Of a stretch of 64,000 nt of DNA, positions 35,920 to 45,759 are shown in pieces (position 1 is the first letter of the stretch; each line of letters starts with the position of its first letter). Source of the DNA: Thalassoroseus pseudoceratinae (GTDB lineage: Bacteria; Planctomycetota; Planctomycetia; Planctomycetales; Planctomycetaceae); contig NZ_JAALXT010000004.1 in NCBI RefSeq assembly GCF_011634775.1, positions 124,001 through 188,000 of the forward strand. The letters are read 5' to 3'. Under the pieces are notes generated by a model. It was not told where the DNA came from. It ran no database searches and was given only the letters and a program-made list of their open reading frames with translations. The position numbers were made by a program, and so were the translations under genes.

Positions 35920-37635
35920 ATGCCATTAAATATCGCTGATCGCTTGCGTCAATCGGCCAAGTCCTGGCCGGACCAACGAGCCGTCGTGTTTCCTCAGGGA
36001 AAAGATCGACTCGGGCGAACGTCGTGGACACACCTCACCTTCCGCCAACTCGATGACGAAAGTGAGCAACTCGCGAAAGGTCTGGTTCAACTCGGACTTC
36101 AAAAAGGCGATCGCATCGTATTGATGGTCCGACCGAGTCTGGAATTCATCGCACTCACATTCGCCTTATTCAAAGCCGGTGCGGTGATCGTGCTGATCGA
36201 TCCCGGCATGGGTCCTCGGAATGTGTTTCGCTGTCTGACCGATGTCACGCCGAAAGGATTTGTCGCAATTCGCGCGGTGCAAGTCATCCGTGCGTTGCGT
36301 CGGAAACTGTTCCCGGAAGCGAAACTTAATGTCACCGTTGGTGGAAAACTCCCGTGGGGTGGCCCGACCTACGAGAGTTTACTCGCAGCAGATACCGCAA
36401 ACATCACACTTCCCACAACCGAGCCGAACGACCCCGCGGCGATCATCTTCACCAGCGGCAGCACCGGACCTGCGAAGGGCGTGTTGTATGCCCATCGAAT
36501 GTTTGATGCCCAAGTCGATCTGCTCCGTGAGTTTTATGACATCCAGCCCGGTGAAATCGACTTGCCTGGCTTTCCGCTGTTCGCGTTGTTCAACTCCGCA
36601 ATGGGTGTGACCACAGTCGTTCCTGACATGGACCCAACACGCCCGGCGAACGTGAACCCCAAGAAAATTATCGCCGCGATCCAATCACAAGGCGTAACGC
36701 AAGCATTCGGTTCACCCGCGATGTGGAATCGGATTGGTCGATACCTCGAACGACACGACATCAAACTGCCTTCCATCCGACGGATCCTCTCCGCTGGAGC
36801 ACCGGTGCCGCCACACGTTCTCAAACGGATGAAAGCCGCTCTCAATTCAAACGCTGATATCCACACGCCCTACGGAGCCACGGAATCACTCCCGATTGCG
36901 TCTATTTCTGGCTCGGAAGTCTTGGGAGAAACCGTCGAGAAAACCCGCCACGGAGCCGGCACATGCGTGGGGCAACTCTTCCCAAATGTGACGGTGAAGA
37001 TTATCGAAATCGTCCCGGAAGCCATCGCGACTCTCGATGATGCCAAGGAGTTGCCAGTCGGCGAGATCGGCGAAATCATCGTGCAAGCACCGTCAACAAC
37101 TCGCGAATACGTGGACCGCCCCGAACCCACCGCGAAAGCCAAGATTCTCGATGCCGATGGGCAGGGCTTTTGGCATCGCATGGGTGATGTCGGGTACATC
37201 GACGAGTCCGGGCGACTTTGGTTTTGCGGCCGTAAGGCTCACATCGTCGAGACCGAAGCCGGACGATTGTTCTCAGTGCGATGCGAAGCCATCTTCAATG
37301 AGCATCCCAAAGTCTATCGCAGTGCATTGGTCGGTATCGGCAAACCCGGTTCCCAGGTGCCGGCCATCATCATCGAACCCGAAGACGGCCACTTCCCGCA
37401 GCCAAACGCAGAAGATTCGTTCCGGCACGACCTTCGTGAACTCGGCCAAGCGAACGAATTGACGAAAGACATTCACCTCATCCTCTTTCACAGATCGTTC
37501 CCCGTCGACGTGCGACACAACATCAAAATCAACCGCGAAATCCTGGCGGTGTGGGCGGAGAACAACGTTTTCGGTAACCAACACGCGATGTGGAAACAAA
37601 TGGACCCCAAATTGCCGGAAGCGAAGCCGTCATGA
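35920..37635 (+). CDS. oleC: Olefin beta-lactone synthetase OleC
   Basis: AMP-dependent synthetase superfamily enzyme that, in the Ole pathway, turns beta-hydroxy fatty acid (from OleA and OleD) into a beta-lactone, which OleB decarboxylates to a long-chain cis-olefin. The 571-residue form from the ATG at 35920 starts [19 protein letters not shown], aligning with OleC N-termini; a frame to 35824 adds 32 unlikely residues. AMP-binding motif [20 protein letters not shown] and the OleC-type [16 protein letters not shown] are present; the usual C-terminal acyl-CoA ligase Lys region is replaced by [12 protein letters not shown]. It overlaps oleD by 4 bases (ATGA). Identification as OleC rather than a fatty acyl-CoA ligase rests on the oleD neighbour and these motifs. 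Confidence 0.88.
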   Translation: MPLNIADRLRQSAKSWPDQRAVVFPQGKDRLGRTSWTHLTFRQLDDESEQLAKGLVQLGLQKGDRIVLMVRPSLEFIALTFALFKAGAVIVLIDPGMGPRNVFRCLTDVTPKGFVAIRAVQVIRALRRKLFPEAKLNVTVGGKLPWGGPTYESLLAADTANITLPTTEPNDPAAIIFTSGSTGPAKGVLYAHRMFDAQVDLLREFYDIQPGEIDLPGFPLFALFNSAMGVTTVVPDMDPTRPANVNPKKIIAAIQSQGVTQAFGSPAMWNRIGRYLERHDIKLPSIRRILSAGAPVPPHVLKRMKAALNSNADIHTPYGATESLPIASISGSEVLGETVEKTRHGAGTCVGQLFPNVTVKIIEIVPEAIATLDDAKELPVGEIGEIIVQAPSTTREYVDRPEPTAKAKILDADGQGFWHRMGDVGYIDESGRLWFCGRKAHIVETEAGRLFSVRCEAIFNEHPKVYRSALVGIGKPGSQVPAIIIEPEDGHFPQPNAEDSFRHDLRELGQANELTKDIHLILFHRSFPVDVRHNIKINREILAVWAENNVFGNQHAMWKQMDPKLPEAKPS

Positions 37636-38642
37636 AAGCGTTAGTGACCGGTGGTGGTGGATTCCTGGGGATGTACATCGTCGAGCAACTCCGCGAACGA
37701 GGCGACGAGGTGCGTGTGTTCTCTCGGGGTGAATATCCCCGACTCACGGAACTCGGCGTCGATTGCGTGCGTGGTGACATTCGGGATGCCGACGCCATCT
37801 CGAATGCAGTGCAGGGGACCGATGTTGTCTTCCACGTTGCCGCCGTCCCCGGCATTTGGGGACCGTGGAAACGGTATCATGAAATCAACACTCTCGGCAC
37901 CGAACACGTCATCAATGCGTGTCAAAAGCATGGGGTACCGAAACTCGTCCACACGAGTTCGCCTAGCGTGATCTACGATGGCAAAGACCACGAGAACGCC
38001 GACGAATCGTTGCCGTATCCTAAACCGGAACAGTTTCTAGCTCATTACCCCCACTCGAAAATGCTCGCCGAGCAAAAGGTGTTGGCGGCGAACGATGGAA
38101 ATTCGTTCGCAACGTGCGCACTGCGACCGCATCTGATTTGGGGGCCACGCGATAACCACCTGATTCCCCGCCTGATCCGACGGGCGAAATCAGGTCGACT
38201 GCGACGCATTGGTGACGGCAACAACCTGATTTCCATGTCCTACGTGGAAAACGTTGCCACCGCACATTTGCAAGCCGCAGATGCCCTCGACTTCGACTCT
38301 CCGGTGGCGGGGCAGGCGTATTTCATCAACGAGCCCGAACCCGTCAACCTGTGGGAATGGATTGATGAACTCCTGACGCGAGCCGGTCTTTCGCCGCTCA
38401 AGAAACGAATTTCCGCGAAAAAAGCGTACCGCATCGGGCATGCCTGCGAACATGTCTACCGATTTTTGCGTCTTCCGGGTGAACCACCGATGACGAGGTT
38501 CCTGGCTTCGCAATTGAGCGGTTCCCACTACTATAACGTCACGAAAGCCCATCGGGATTTCGGCTACCAACCCGAAATCAGCGTTGAGCAGGGAATGCAG
38601 AACTTGGAACCGGAGTTACGGGCACTCGCGGAGGAATCCTAA
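37632..38642 (+). CDS. oleD: 2-alkyl-3-oxoalkanoate reductase OleD
   Basis: NADPH-dependent short-chain dehydrogenase of the extended (3-beta-HSD-like) type that reduces the OleA product 2-alkyl-3-ketoacid to the beta-hydroxy acid used by OleC. The 336-residue protein starts [20 protein letters not shown] with the GxxGxxG nucleotide loop. The catalytic Ser is in VHTSSPSV, and Tyr-Lys is [28 protein letters not shown] and [16 protein letters not shown] resemble known OleD sequences. It overlaps oleC by ATGA, so the two are coupled. A small hairpin with a U-run after the stop ends the operon. No oleA or oleB lies in this window. Confidence 0.9.
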   Translation: MKALVTGGGGFLGMYIVEQLRERGDEVRVFSRGEYPRLTELGVDCVRGDIRDADAISNAVQGTDVVFHVAAVPGIWGPWKRYHEINTLGTEHVINACQKHGVPKLVHTSSPSVIYDGKDHENADESLPYPKPEQFLAHYPHSKMLAEQKVLAANDGNSFATCALRPHLIWGPRDNHLIPRLIRRAKSGRLRRIGDGNNLISMSYVENVATAHLQAADALDFDSPVAGQAYFINEPEPVNLWEWIDELLTRAGLSPLKKRISAKKAYRIGHACEHVYRFLRLPGEPPMTRFLASQLSGSHYYNVTKAHRDFGYQPEISVEQGMQNLEPELRALAEES

Positions 38643-38710
38643 CGAGATTTCCCCACAGTTTTCGGATTTGGTTCCCATGACAACACGGATCAGCTAACAT
38701 CGGCCACCGT

Positions 38711-38736
38711 CAAGGCATTACAGCCTTCTTTTTTTC
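38711..38736 (+). terminator. Short hairpin with U-run after oleD
   Basis: AAGGC (38712-38716) and GCCTT (38723-38727) with a six-base loop are followed by CTTTTTTTC. The stem is only 5 bp, but the U-run is long. It lies 70 bases after oleD and just before serA. Confidence 0.55.
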
Positions 38737-38764
38737 GGTTCAACCATCAGCCCTGTCTACTCTC

Positions 38765-40417
38765 ATGACGACCTACCGAGTTCTAGTTTCCGACAGTCTT
38801 TCTCCCGCCGGGCTGGAGATTCTTCAGCAATCCGAGGGCATTGAGGTCATCAACAAGCCGGACCTGCACAAATCGCCGGATGACTTGCGAGAGGAGTTGA
38901 AGTCGGTTGACGCCGTCCTCATCCGTAGTGGCAGTAAGCTAACGCCCGAGGTTCTCGAAGGCCAAGAACGATTGAAACTGGTCGTGCGAGCCGGTGTGGG
39001 CGTGGATAACGTCAACCTTCCCGCGGCGACCAAAGCCGGTGTGATCGTGATGAACACACCCGCAGGCAACACCACCAGCACCGCCGAACACGCGGTCGCC
39101 TTGATGATGGCACTTGCCCGGAACATTGCCCCCGCAGCGGCCACGATGAAAGCCGGCGGTTGGGACCGGAAGAAGTTCACCGGCCATCAACTGGCCGGGA
39201 AGACCCTGGGGATCGTCGGTCTGGGGCGAATCGGTCAATGCGTCGCCCGCCGTGCCCGAGCCATGGAAATGAAGCTCATCGCCTTCGACCCCGTGCTTTC
39301 CGCCGAACGTGCGGCCGATATGGGCGTCGAGTTGGTTCGCGACCTGGATGAATTGCTCCCGCAGGTCGATTTCCTGACGGTCCACGTTCCTGGTGGGCCC
39401 AGCACACTCGGTCTGATCGGCAGCGACGAGTTGGCGAAGATGAAACAGGGGGCGTGTCTGATCAACTGTGCTCGTGGCGGCATCATTGACGAAGACGCAC
39501 TCGCAACGGCGATCGAATCCGGCCACATCGGCGGCGCGGCAGTCGACGTCTTCGTGAAGGAACCGCCCGGTGAAACCGCGTTGACGAAACTTCCCCAAGT
39601 CTTGTGCACGCCTCACCTTGGTGCGTCGACGGCGGAAGCTCAAGAAGCGGTGGCTCTGGAAGCCGCCGAGCTGGTCAAAGCGTATTTGCTCTCCGGTGAG
39701 ATTCGTAATCCCGTCAACACCGCTCCACTGTTGGCCTCGGAATTGGCCCAACTGAAGACTGGTTTTGGTTTGGCGTACCGACTCGGTAGCCTTGCAGCGG
39801 GAATCATGAAACAACGCTGCTTGACCGGTGTGAAGTCGGTCAAATTGACGTTCCGTGGCGAGGAACTGGAACACAAGATCGAACCGCTCACCAATTACTT
39901 CCTCGCAGCTCTCCTTGATGGTTTGCTGGACGAACAGTTGAACTACGTCAACGCCCGCAACGTTGCAGAGCAACGGGGGCTGGAGGTCGAAGGCACTCGC
40001 GATCGTAGCGGCGGCGGAGACTTCACCACGCTGCTGTCCGCCGAAATTGTAACGGACCAATGTCGCCTGACGATTGCCGGTAGTGTGCTGGGAACCAAGT
40101 TCCTGCGACTCGTCCGACTGGACGACCTGCCACTCGACGCATATCTGGACGGCGTCCTATTGATCTATCGACACCAAGACAAACCCGGCTTGATTGGCGT
40201 CATCGGCACGACACTCGGGAAGCACAGCGTCAACATTGCTGACATGTCACTTGGTCGCGGACAACGAGGCGGGGAATCGGTTGCGGTTCTCAATTTGGAT
40301 GACGAACCACCGGCCGCTGCCGTCGATGAAATCCGTGCTCACGACGGTGTCACCGCAGTGGAAACCGTGCGACTCCCAGCCGCCGACGAACCACTCCCAT
40401 GGCTACCAAGTGTGTAA
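38765..40417 (+). CDS. serA: D-3-phosphoglycerate dehydrogenase
   Basis: First enzyme of serine synthesis from 3-phosphoglycerate. The 550-residue protein is the long type: a substrate and NAD-binding core (about 1-320), an intervening ASB domain (about 325-470) and a C-terminal ACT domain (about 475-545) with HQDKPGLIGVIGTTLGKHSVN. The Rossmann loop is GIVGLGRIGQCVARRA. Catalytic Arg is in NCARGGIIDE, Glu in EPPGE and His in LCTPHLGAST. RAGVGVDNVNLPAAT is conserved. The ACT domain suggests feedback inhibition by serine. It stands alone; a strong hairpin follows the stop. Confidence 0.95.
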   Translation: MTTYRVLVSDSLSPAGLEILQQSEGIEVINKPDLHKSPDDLREELKSVDAVLIRSGSKLTPEVLEGQERLKLVVRAGVGVDNVNLPAATKAGVIVMNTPAGNTTSTAEHAVALMMALARNIAPAAATMKAGGWDRKKFTGHQLAGKTLGIVGLGRIGQCVARRARAMEMKLIAFDPVLSAERAADMGVELVRDLDELLPQVDFLTVHVPGGPSTLGLIGSDELAKMKQGACLINCARGGIIDEDALATAIESGHIGGAAVDVFVKEPPGETALTKLPQVLCTPHLGASTAEAQEAVALEAAELVKAYLLSGEIRNPVNTAPLLASELAQLKTGFGLAYRLGSLAAGIMKQRCLTGVKSVKLTFRGEELEHKIEPLTNYFLAALLDGLLDEQLNYVNARNVAEQRGLEVEGTRDRSGGGDFTTLLSAEIVTDQCRLTIAGSVLGTKFLRLVRLDDLPLDAYLDGVLLIYRHQDKPGLIGVIGTTLGKHSVNIADMSLGRGQRGGESVAVLNLDDEPPAAAVDEIRAHDGVTAVETVRLPAADEPLPWLPSV

Positions 40418-40437
40418 CGGTTTTCCAGTAGACCAAC

Positions 40438-40480
40438 AAAAAAGCGAAACTGCCTTCGATTGCAGTTTCGCTTTTGTTTT
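40438..40480. terminator. Bidirectional rho-independent terminator after serA
   Basis: A perfect 14-bp stem, AAAAGCGAAACTGC (40440-40453) with GCAGTTTCGCTTTT (40462-40475), loop of eight bases, A-rich before and T-rich after. It lies between convergent serA and the lipoprotein gene ending at 40495 and fits both directions. Confidence 0.9.
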
Positions 40481-40494
40481 TGGACGACAGAAGA

Positions 40495-40932
40495 TTACTC
40501 GAGCGGAAAATCAATCGTGTTCTCGCCATCAGTGACGGTCGCGGTCAACCCGGACGTCGTGTCGCGACCATATTTGTCGGGAATGAGAGCACGTGGCTCG
40601 CTCGCCGCTTCTTCTGGCAATCCGCTTCCCATGTCGAGAGCAACAATCGTGACCTTGTGTTCGCCAAGAACGGCCCCGTCACCTTCCTCATAAGTCTTGA
40701 GGTTGTAAGTTCCGTCCTGTTGGATTTGTCCCGTCGCCGGTGGGCCTCCACCAACGGGTGTGAACATCACGGTTCCCGTCGTGACCGGCTTGCCATCGTA
40801 AGTGATGGTCCCGGAGACAGTTGACGTCTCCATCTGATCGCCGGCCCCTCCACATCCAGAGAGCCCGGAAACCAACACGCATCCCACCAAGAGGCTCCGT
40901 AGAGGAGAGAAAATCGAATTACCGAACAGCAT
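40495..40932 (-). CDS. Small lipoprotein with transthyretin/carboxypeptidase-regulatory-like fold
   Basis: A 145-residue lipoprotein. The lipobox is VSGLSGCGG at about residue 27. The mature part is a single beta-sandwich of the type common in planctomycetes: VSGTITYDGKPVTTGTVMFTP, then TGQIQQDGTYNLKTYEEGDGAVLGEHKVTIVA and a C-terminal strand with GLTATVTDGENTIDFPLE. The 'G-x-x-t-y-x-G-x-P-v-x-x-G-x-v-x-F' motif is that of the carboxypeptidase-regulatory-like fold. It lies 179 bases downstream of a DUF1559 gene on the same strand, the same arrangement as at 55.8-57.2 kb. It ends at the bidirectional terminator. Confidence 0.85.
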   Translation of the reverse strand: MLFGNSIFSPLRSLLVGCVLVSGLSGCGGAGDQMETSTVSGTITYDGKPVTTGTVMFTPVGGGPPATGQIQQDGTYNLKTYEEGDGAVLGEHKVTIVALDMGSGLPEEAASEPRALIPDKYGRDTTSGLTATVTDGENTIDFPLE

Positions 40933-41111
40933 GACATACCTGATAAAAAGGATCCCAGCGTCCGAAAATCACCGGGATCAGTTGAGGAATTCTTAATCAA
41001 TCACAATCGTTGAATCGCTCGAGACCGAGTCGTTTTTGCGTATAGCGGCTGACGAAAAACATTCGCCAAGACACAGCGATCCCAAAACGCTACCCACGAG
41101 CCACACGCGAG

Positions 41112-42065
41112 CTAGTTGTTGTCGATCACTTCGCCACCCATTCGAGTAGCCATGGCTTTCAGGACATTGAGATCCATGTTTTCGCTCAGGAATGTGGAAC
41201 TTCCGTCGCAGTTCAAGAACTGAGCTCCACCAGGATGGTAACTTGTGAACGGTGTGTTGTTCGTTGCAAACGATCCTTGGTAGTTGATCGGGAACTGAAC
41301 GTATTTGTTGTCGAGTTGCAGAAAACCATTGCCGGAACCGTAGTAGTAGTAACCCCAGGTCCACGGCTGAATCCCGCCCCAACCACGTTTTTGCGAATCG
41401 GTCCACCCTTGGGAACTGGATGACTCACCAATCAACAATGTGTTGCTGGTCCCATCGACAACGTCACCAATCCGAACCCGACTGGTTGGATACAAGACGC
41501 CCGATGTGCTGTAGTTTCGGGTGGACGAAGAACCGGAAACAATATCCAGGTCTGACGAACCACCATTGCCTCGATAGTGCAGTGCACCTTGATCGACGAT
41601 CCAAGGCAGTGTGGAATTCGTAATGTCCGGACTTTTCTCCCCCAACGCAGATGATGGGCAAGCCAACACGCCAATGGAATCTGTAAATACGGGGCTGTCA
41701 CCGTTGTGAGGAGCCGTGTCGAAACGCCAAGGCATAATGTTCATCAAAGCGTCGGCGGCCATAGCATCCATTGCGTCAACCCGGTTTCCCTGTTCCAAGA
41801 AGGGGAAAACTCGTCCCGCCCAACCAATGCGGTAGCCGGAATGTTCCAACCCACCTGGAGGGAATGTCAGATTGGTGTCGTGATAGTTATGGAACGCCAA
41901 GCCAAGCTGCTTCAGATTGTTCTTGCACTGAGTCCGCCGGGCTGCCTCGCGAGCTTGTTGGACCGCTGGCAACAGCAGGGCGATCAGGATCGCGATGATG
42001 GCGATGACCACCAACAATTCGATCAAAGTAAATCCGGGGCGTCGAGTTCGTAGCACGCGTGTCAT
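41112..42065 (-). CDS. DUF1559 family protein with pilin-like N-terminus
   Basis: A 317-residue protein. The prepilin motif [20 protein letters not shown] is fully canonical (Gly at -1, Phe at +1, Glu at +5). The family block [25 protein letters not shown] follows, then a beta-rich domain with the family's [17 protein letters not shown] and, near the end, [23 protein letters not shown]. Such proteins are abundant in planctomycete genomes; processing by a prepilin peptidase is likely, but their role is not known. It precedes a lipoprotein gene, with a 407-base upstream gap. Confidence 0.92.
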   Translation of the reverse strand: MTRVLRTRRPGFTLIELLVVIAIIAILIALLLPAVQQAREAARRTQCKNNLKQLGLAFHNYHDTNLTFPPGGLEHSGYRIGWAGRVFPFLEQGNRVDAMDAMAADALMNIMPWRFDTAPHNGDSPVFTDSIGVLACPSSALGEKSPDITNSTLPWIVDQGALHYRGNGGSSDLDIVSGSSSTRNYSTSGVLYPTSRVRIGDVVDGTSNTLLIGESSSSQGWTDSQKRGWGGIQPWTWGYYYYGSGNGFLQLDNKYVQFPINYQGSFATNNTPFTSYHPGGAQFLNCDGSSTFLSENMDLNVLKAMATRMGGEVIDNN

Positions 42066-42472
42066 CAGAAAACACCTTCAAACATTGAATAGAAAAAACG
42101 ACTTGCCTTGAAATCCAGCGAAAGAGTTCGCACATCAGCCCAAGAATTGGGCATGCATGATTACCAATTAAACAGAACGACAGTGAAAACACAACAGTGA
42201 ATTCACTTCCACTTCATCATTTCGTCGCTCAGGCCCTGAAAATCATGCGGAATAATTTCATTCGTGCCAAAATACACTTCCGTAGTAATCACTCACCCCC
42301 ACAAGGCACGCATATCCCATGCCAAACTCGCAACTAGAGATGAACTCACTAATTGCAAGGATCGTACCGTTTGAAGTGCCTGTCAGAGTGCCCCATACCG
42401 CACATTTTGCAACTGAGAGCGAACGGGGAGCGGCAAGAATTGACAGTTAGCGGGAATTGAGAGGCACCGAAA
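42066..42472. other. Non-coding region upstream of a DUF1559 gene
   Basis: About 400 bases between the DUF1559 start and the stop of the upstream membrane-protein gene. A perfect 6-bp stem GCCCAA-GAA-TTGGGC is at 42138-42152, in the likely leader of the DUF1559 mRNA. The middle (about 42240-42360) is AT-rich. No gene seen. Confidence 0.45.
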
Positions 42473-43741
42473 TTAGTCGGCAACGACGAGCCCAATAGCA
42501 TCCAAAACGGCTCCACGACGACCGTGAATGCCGACCACCCGCCGACCATCACTGGTGATCGTTTCTGCGGTGGCGTCGGTCCCATTTCCGATCCACTCAC
42601 TTTTATACGTATCGGCCGGTTCCAACGCATCTTCCGAAGTCCGACGCATAAAAATTACGCGGACTGCGGTGACGTACTTCGACGACACAACTTCCAAACC
42701 ACCAACGGCATACCCCTCGCGCGCGAACACCGTTTTCTTGGGGTCGACCTCGGACTGATCGAACACCGGGGTTAAGTGAGCAACCGCCGGCGTGCCCGCC
42801 CATTGCCCCAATTGATACCGAAAGCCGAGTGCCATCTGATTCGTGGGGCTCGCTTTTCGGAACACAAGTCCGCTTTCTCCACCGACCATCGCGAGATCAC
42901 GACTCTTGACCGCTTCCCTCTTCGGCGGAACGGGAATGGAATTCGCTCGGCGGGGTGCATCGGTCTTTCGAGCCGGCGGTGATGGAATCATCGGCGGCGG
43001 AATCCTTGGATTCGCTGGCCGATTGGCTTGCGTGTTCTTCGCTCGTTCTGCCTCGTGACGGGCTTGGATTTCCGCACTGCGTTTCGCTTCGATCTGACGC
43101 AAAACCACCTGATGCGTAAGTCCGGCTGCAAACACCAATAGAATCAATCCGACCGGCACCAATTTCCAAAGGCTCATTTTCTTCGTATACGCAGCCGGAA
43201 TCTCGCGACCGCTCGCAACCTTCACTCCCTGATCACGCAGAAATTCCGCCAGTGGTTTGAGTTCCACATCTTGCGGAATCCCAATGATGTCTGCGGAATC
43301 CTCTTCGCCCCAAATCACCAACAACGAAAACGATTCGCCGATGACACGCCCGGGAACGATGTCACAATCCATCAACTCTTCGTAACGCCATTCCACATTT
43401 TCGGTCCAAAACCAGAAAAGGTGAATGTACCACCGATGTCGACAGATCATCCCTTCTCGCACAATGATCTTCCCCGCTCGTCGGTCACGGGCAAAGAATG
43501 TGAGCACCACCGTCACACCGAAAGCGAAAACCACACCACCACCAACAGATTCCCAAAGTCCCGGAGCTTGCGGATCGCTCAGGTAACTTCCGATCAACGC
43601 ACACGCGATCGCCCCGCACACGGCAAACCCAAAGAACAATCGGCGTTTTATATCGCCACGAAGTTTGAGCCGATACGTAAATGGCTCATGCCAAGTGAAA
43701 CGGACTTTCCGTTCCCCGGTTGCCTCGAACATTCCCATCAT
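42473..43741 (-). CDS. Membrane protein of unknown function with PH-like and C-terminal beta domains
   Basis: A 422-residue protein. Two transmembrane helices lie near 35-52 and 64-83, then a region (GKIIVREGMICRHRWYIHLF to about residue 175) that resembles the bacterial PH domain of YdbS-like proteins. A third transmembrane helix is at about 192-210 (LVPVGLILLVFAAGLTHQVV). A charged coiled segment and a Pro-rich linker (RIPPPMIPSPPA) lead to a C-terminal domain (about 300-420) ending GRRVVGIHGRRGAVLDAIGLVV. That ending recalls the 'i-x-G-x-x-G-x-x-x-D-x-i-G' of jacalin-like folds, but this is a weak resemblance. The neighbours give no functional hint. Confidence 0.7.
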   Translation of the reverse strand: MMGMFEATGERKVRFTWHEPFTYRLKLRGDIKRRLFFGFAVCGAIACALIGSYLSDPQAPGLWESVGGGVVFAFGVTVVLTFFARDRRAGKIIVREGMICRHRWYIHLFWFWTENVEWRYEELMDCDIVPGRVIGESFSLLVIWGEEDSADIIGIPQDVELKPLAEFLRDQGVKVASGREIPAAYTKKMSLWKLVPVGLILLVFAAGLTHQVVLRQIEAKRSAEIQARHEAERAKNTQANRPANPRIPPPMIPSPPARKTDAPRRANSIPVPPKREAVKSRDLAMVGGESGLVFRKASPTNQMALGFRYQLGQWAGTPAVAHLTPVFDQSEVDPKKTVFAREGYAVGGLEVVSSKYVTAVRVIFMRRTSEDALEPADTYKSEWIGNGTDATAETITSDGRRVVGIHGRRGAVLDAIGLVVAD

Positions 43742-43895
43742 GACTCGATGCCAATCCTGCTAGAGCGATTCACAGTCTTGTGCGGCGTGTTTTCATCTGC
43801 AGATCAGTATACCGACAGGCGAACACAGGTCCATCGTGGAATCGCCCCCACCAACTGGGTGAAAGGATGCCGACTTAGTTGGAAGAACACACCGA

Positions 43896-45668
43896 TCACA
43901 CGGGCGGTTCGTTGAGTTCGAGTTCCGGCAGTTCACTGGCCAGCATGGCTAGCGTTTCCGACTCACTGTCGGCGAGCGTTGCCACCGCGGAGAGGGCTTC
44001 TCGCATCTCTGGTCGGCGAACCGAACGCAACGCGACCGCCAACACAGGGAGAAGCGTTTCCAGCCGTGACGGATGTTTTTGGATCGCCGCCGTCAGTTGA
44101 CGAATCGCTTTCAGTTTCTGACGTCCGCCACGATGCACGCCCAGCAAAACGCTGGTCCAAAGCGGCGCGAGAGCATCTCCCGATGGTCGAGCCGCCCCTG
44201 AGGAATTGCGGTGTTCCAACGCATCGATCACTCGCAGCCGCACATCTTCGAAAGGTGTTTCGAGCAGACGAACCCACAACACCGGATCGCTCGCGGCGTC
44301 ACGTTGCGTCGGATTCACGTCATCCAGCAGCCAGGTCCAAGCCGCATCACGAACGGCTTGATTCAGCGAGTCGAAGAATCGCAGGACAAGGTCACGATTG
44401 TAGTTCCCATCGCTTCCCAGAATCGGCAATGCCCACGCGGTGAGATCGGCCGCGATCGCTTGGCATCGCAAATCGGCGGCTTGGGCCAACCTTTCGCGAT
44501 CTTCGGTCGTCTTAAATGTTCGCTGACGAAGATATCCCAACCCAAGTCGTGCCACAGGTGTCGGTTCCACCATCGTCAATCGGAGACAGTCCGAGAGCGC
44601 CAGGCGTTCCGGCCGCACGTGCTCGATCATCGTCTCACAAACAGCCGACAAGGCCAACGGATTTTTGAGTTCCAACAGTGACAGCCACGTTTCCAGCGGC
44701 AACGCTTCCAAACCGCGGGCTTTCCGAAACAACTCGGCGGCAAATTGCTGAACTTCTTCCTCTTCGTGCTTGAACAATTCGAGAAGTTCATCGATCGGAA
44801 CATCGGAAAAGCGGTCCGAGTGGTGTTCCCGCAGCAGTTCCATCGCCCAAACGCGGATCGGTCGAGAACGTGCATTCTGCAGAAGAAACCACAGCACGTC
44901 GAATGCATCCGAACTTTTCCACAGGTCAGGGAAGTACGGAGCGGGTTTGAGTTCCGCCAGCGAGCGACCGGGAGCCACATTCACGAGAGATGATGTTCGT
45001 TCCAACACTTCGCTGCCATGAAAGCATGCGTGAATCAGCCCCCAACAATCCAACAGATTCTCGCCGCTGGCCAAGTCGTCGTTGGTGTAAAGAACCAAAG
45101 CGTGGGAAATCGCGACGAGATATTCTCCCGGCCGACGGTACCCCATCCAACGAAAATACCGCCACACCCGCCGACGCAGATAATACCGCGTGTGATAGGA
45201 AAACAGCACGCCGTCTCGCGGTTGCGACCGTGGAATACTTCGCATCCGACCTGTGATCGGATTTCGGAATTCTCGTTTCGGAGGCGGTTTGAGCAATGTG
45301 TTCCGTGGATTGACGAGAGTCCACTCCTCCCATCCGGACTGCGCGACCCAATCGTACCGCCATCGCAAAGTCGGTTCACGCCGGACAAGCCGATCCACCG
45401 CCACCAGACAAACGGCCATCAGTTCGTCAGCTTGTTTTGTCTCCGCCGCTTTCAGCAAATGCTTGATGAGCGGTTCGTGTCCTGGAACATTCCAGGGCAA
45501 ACTGAGATACCGCATCTGTTGCTCGCGAGCCCATTCCCGTGGGTCGGCGGCCCACTCGTCCGCAAATGCCGCCAGTTCCGGCATGGGATGTGTCTGCCGC
45601 AATTCTTCCAAGAAGTGCGGATCTTCATCGCGGAACAAGTTTTGATAGGTTGGTTTGCCAGCAGCCAT
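43896..45668 (-). CDS. Large helical protein of unknown function (HEAT-like)
   Basis: A 590-residue cytoplasmic protein without signal peptide or transmembrane segment. The N-terminal half is Trp- and Arg-rich, including LRRRVWRYFRWMGYRRPGEY. From about residue 250 there are irregular helical pairs of about 35-40 residues (FKHEEEEVQQFAAELFRKAR, AVRDAAWTWLLDDVN, DVRLRVIDALEHRN) that read as degenerate HEAT repeats. I recognise no catalytic motif. ATG at 45668 is preferred to the GTG just upstream. It is divergent from recD2 with only 91 bases between, so the two share a promoter region. Confidence 0.7.
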   Translation of the reverse strand: MAAGKPTYQNLFRDEDPHFLEELRQTHPMPELAAFADEWAADPREWAREQQMRYLSLPWNVPGHEPLIKHLLKAAETKQADELMAVCLVAVDRLVRREPTLRWRYDWVAQSGWEEWTLVNPRNTLLKPPPKREFRNPITGRMRSIPRSQPRDGVLFSYHTRYYLRRRVWRYFRWMGYRRPGEYLVAISHALVLYTNDDLASGENLLDCWGLIHACFHGSEVLERTSSLVNVAPGRSLAELKPAPYFPDLWKSSDAFDVLWFLLQNARSRPIRVWAMELLREHHSDRFSDVPIDELLELFKHEEEEVQQFAAELFRKARGLEALPLETWLSLLELKNPLALSAVCETMIEHVRPERLALSDCLRLTMVEPTPVARLGLGYLRQRTFKTTEDRERLAQAADLRCQAIAADLTAWALPILGSDGNYNRDLVLRFFDSLNQAVRDAAWTWLLDDVNPTQRDAASDPVLWVRLLETPFEDVRLRVIDALEHRNSSGAARPSGDALAPLWTSVLLGVHRGGRQKLKAIRQLTAAIQKHPSRLETLLPVLAVALRSVRRPEMREALSAVATLADSESETLAMLASELPELELNEPPV

Positions 45669-45759
45669 CACGCGTCAGCCCCTAAGAAGTGTGGGGCTCG
45701 ATTATCAGTCCATACGCGAGCAACGTCAACGCGACGACGATTCGCTACAATCGGCCATC

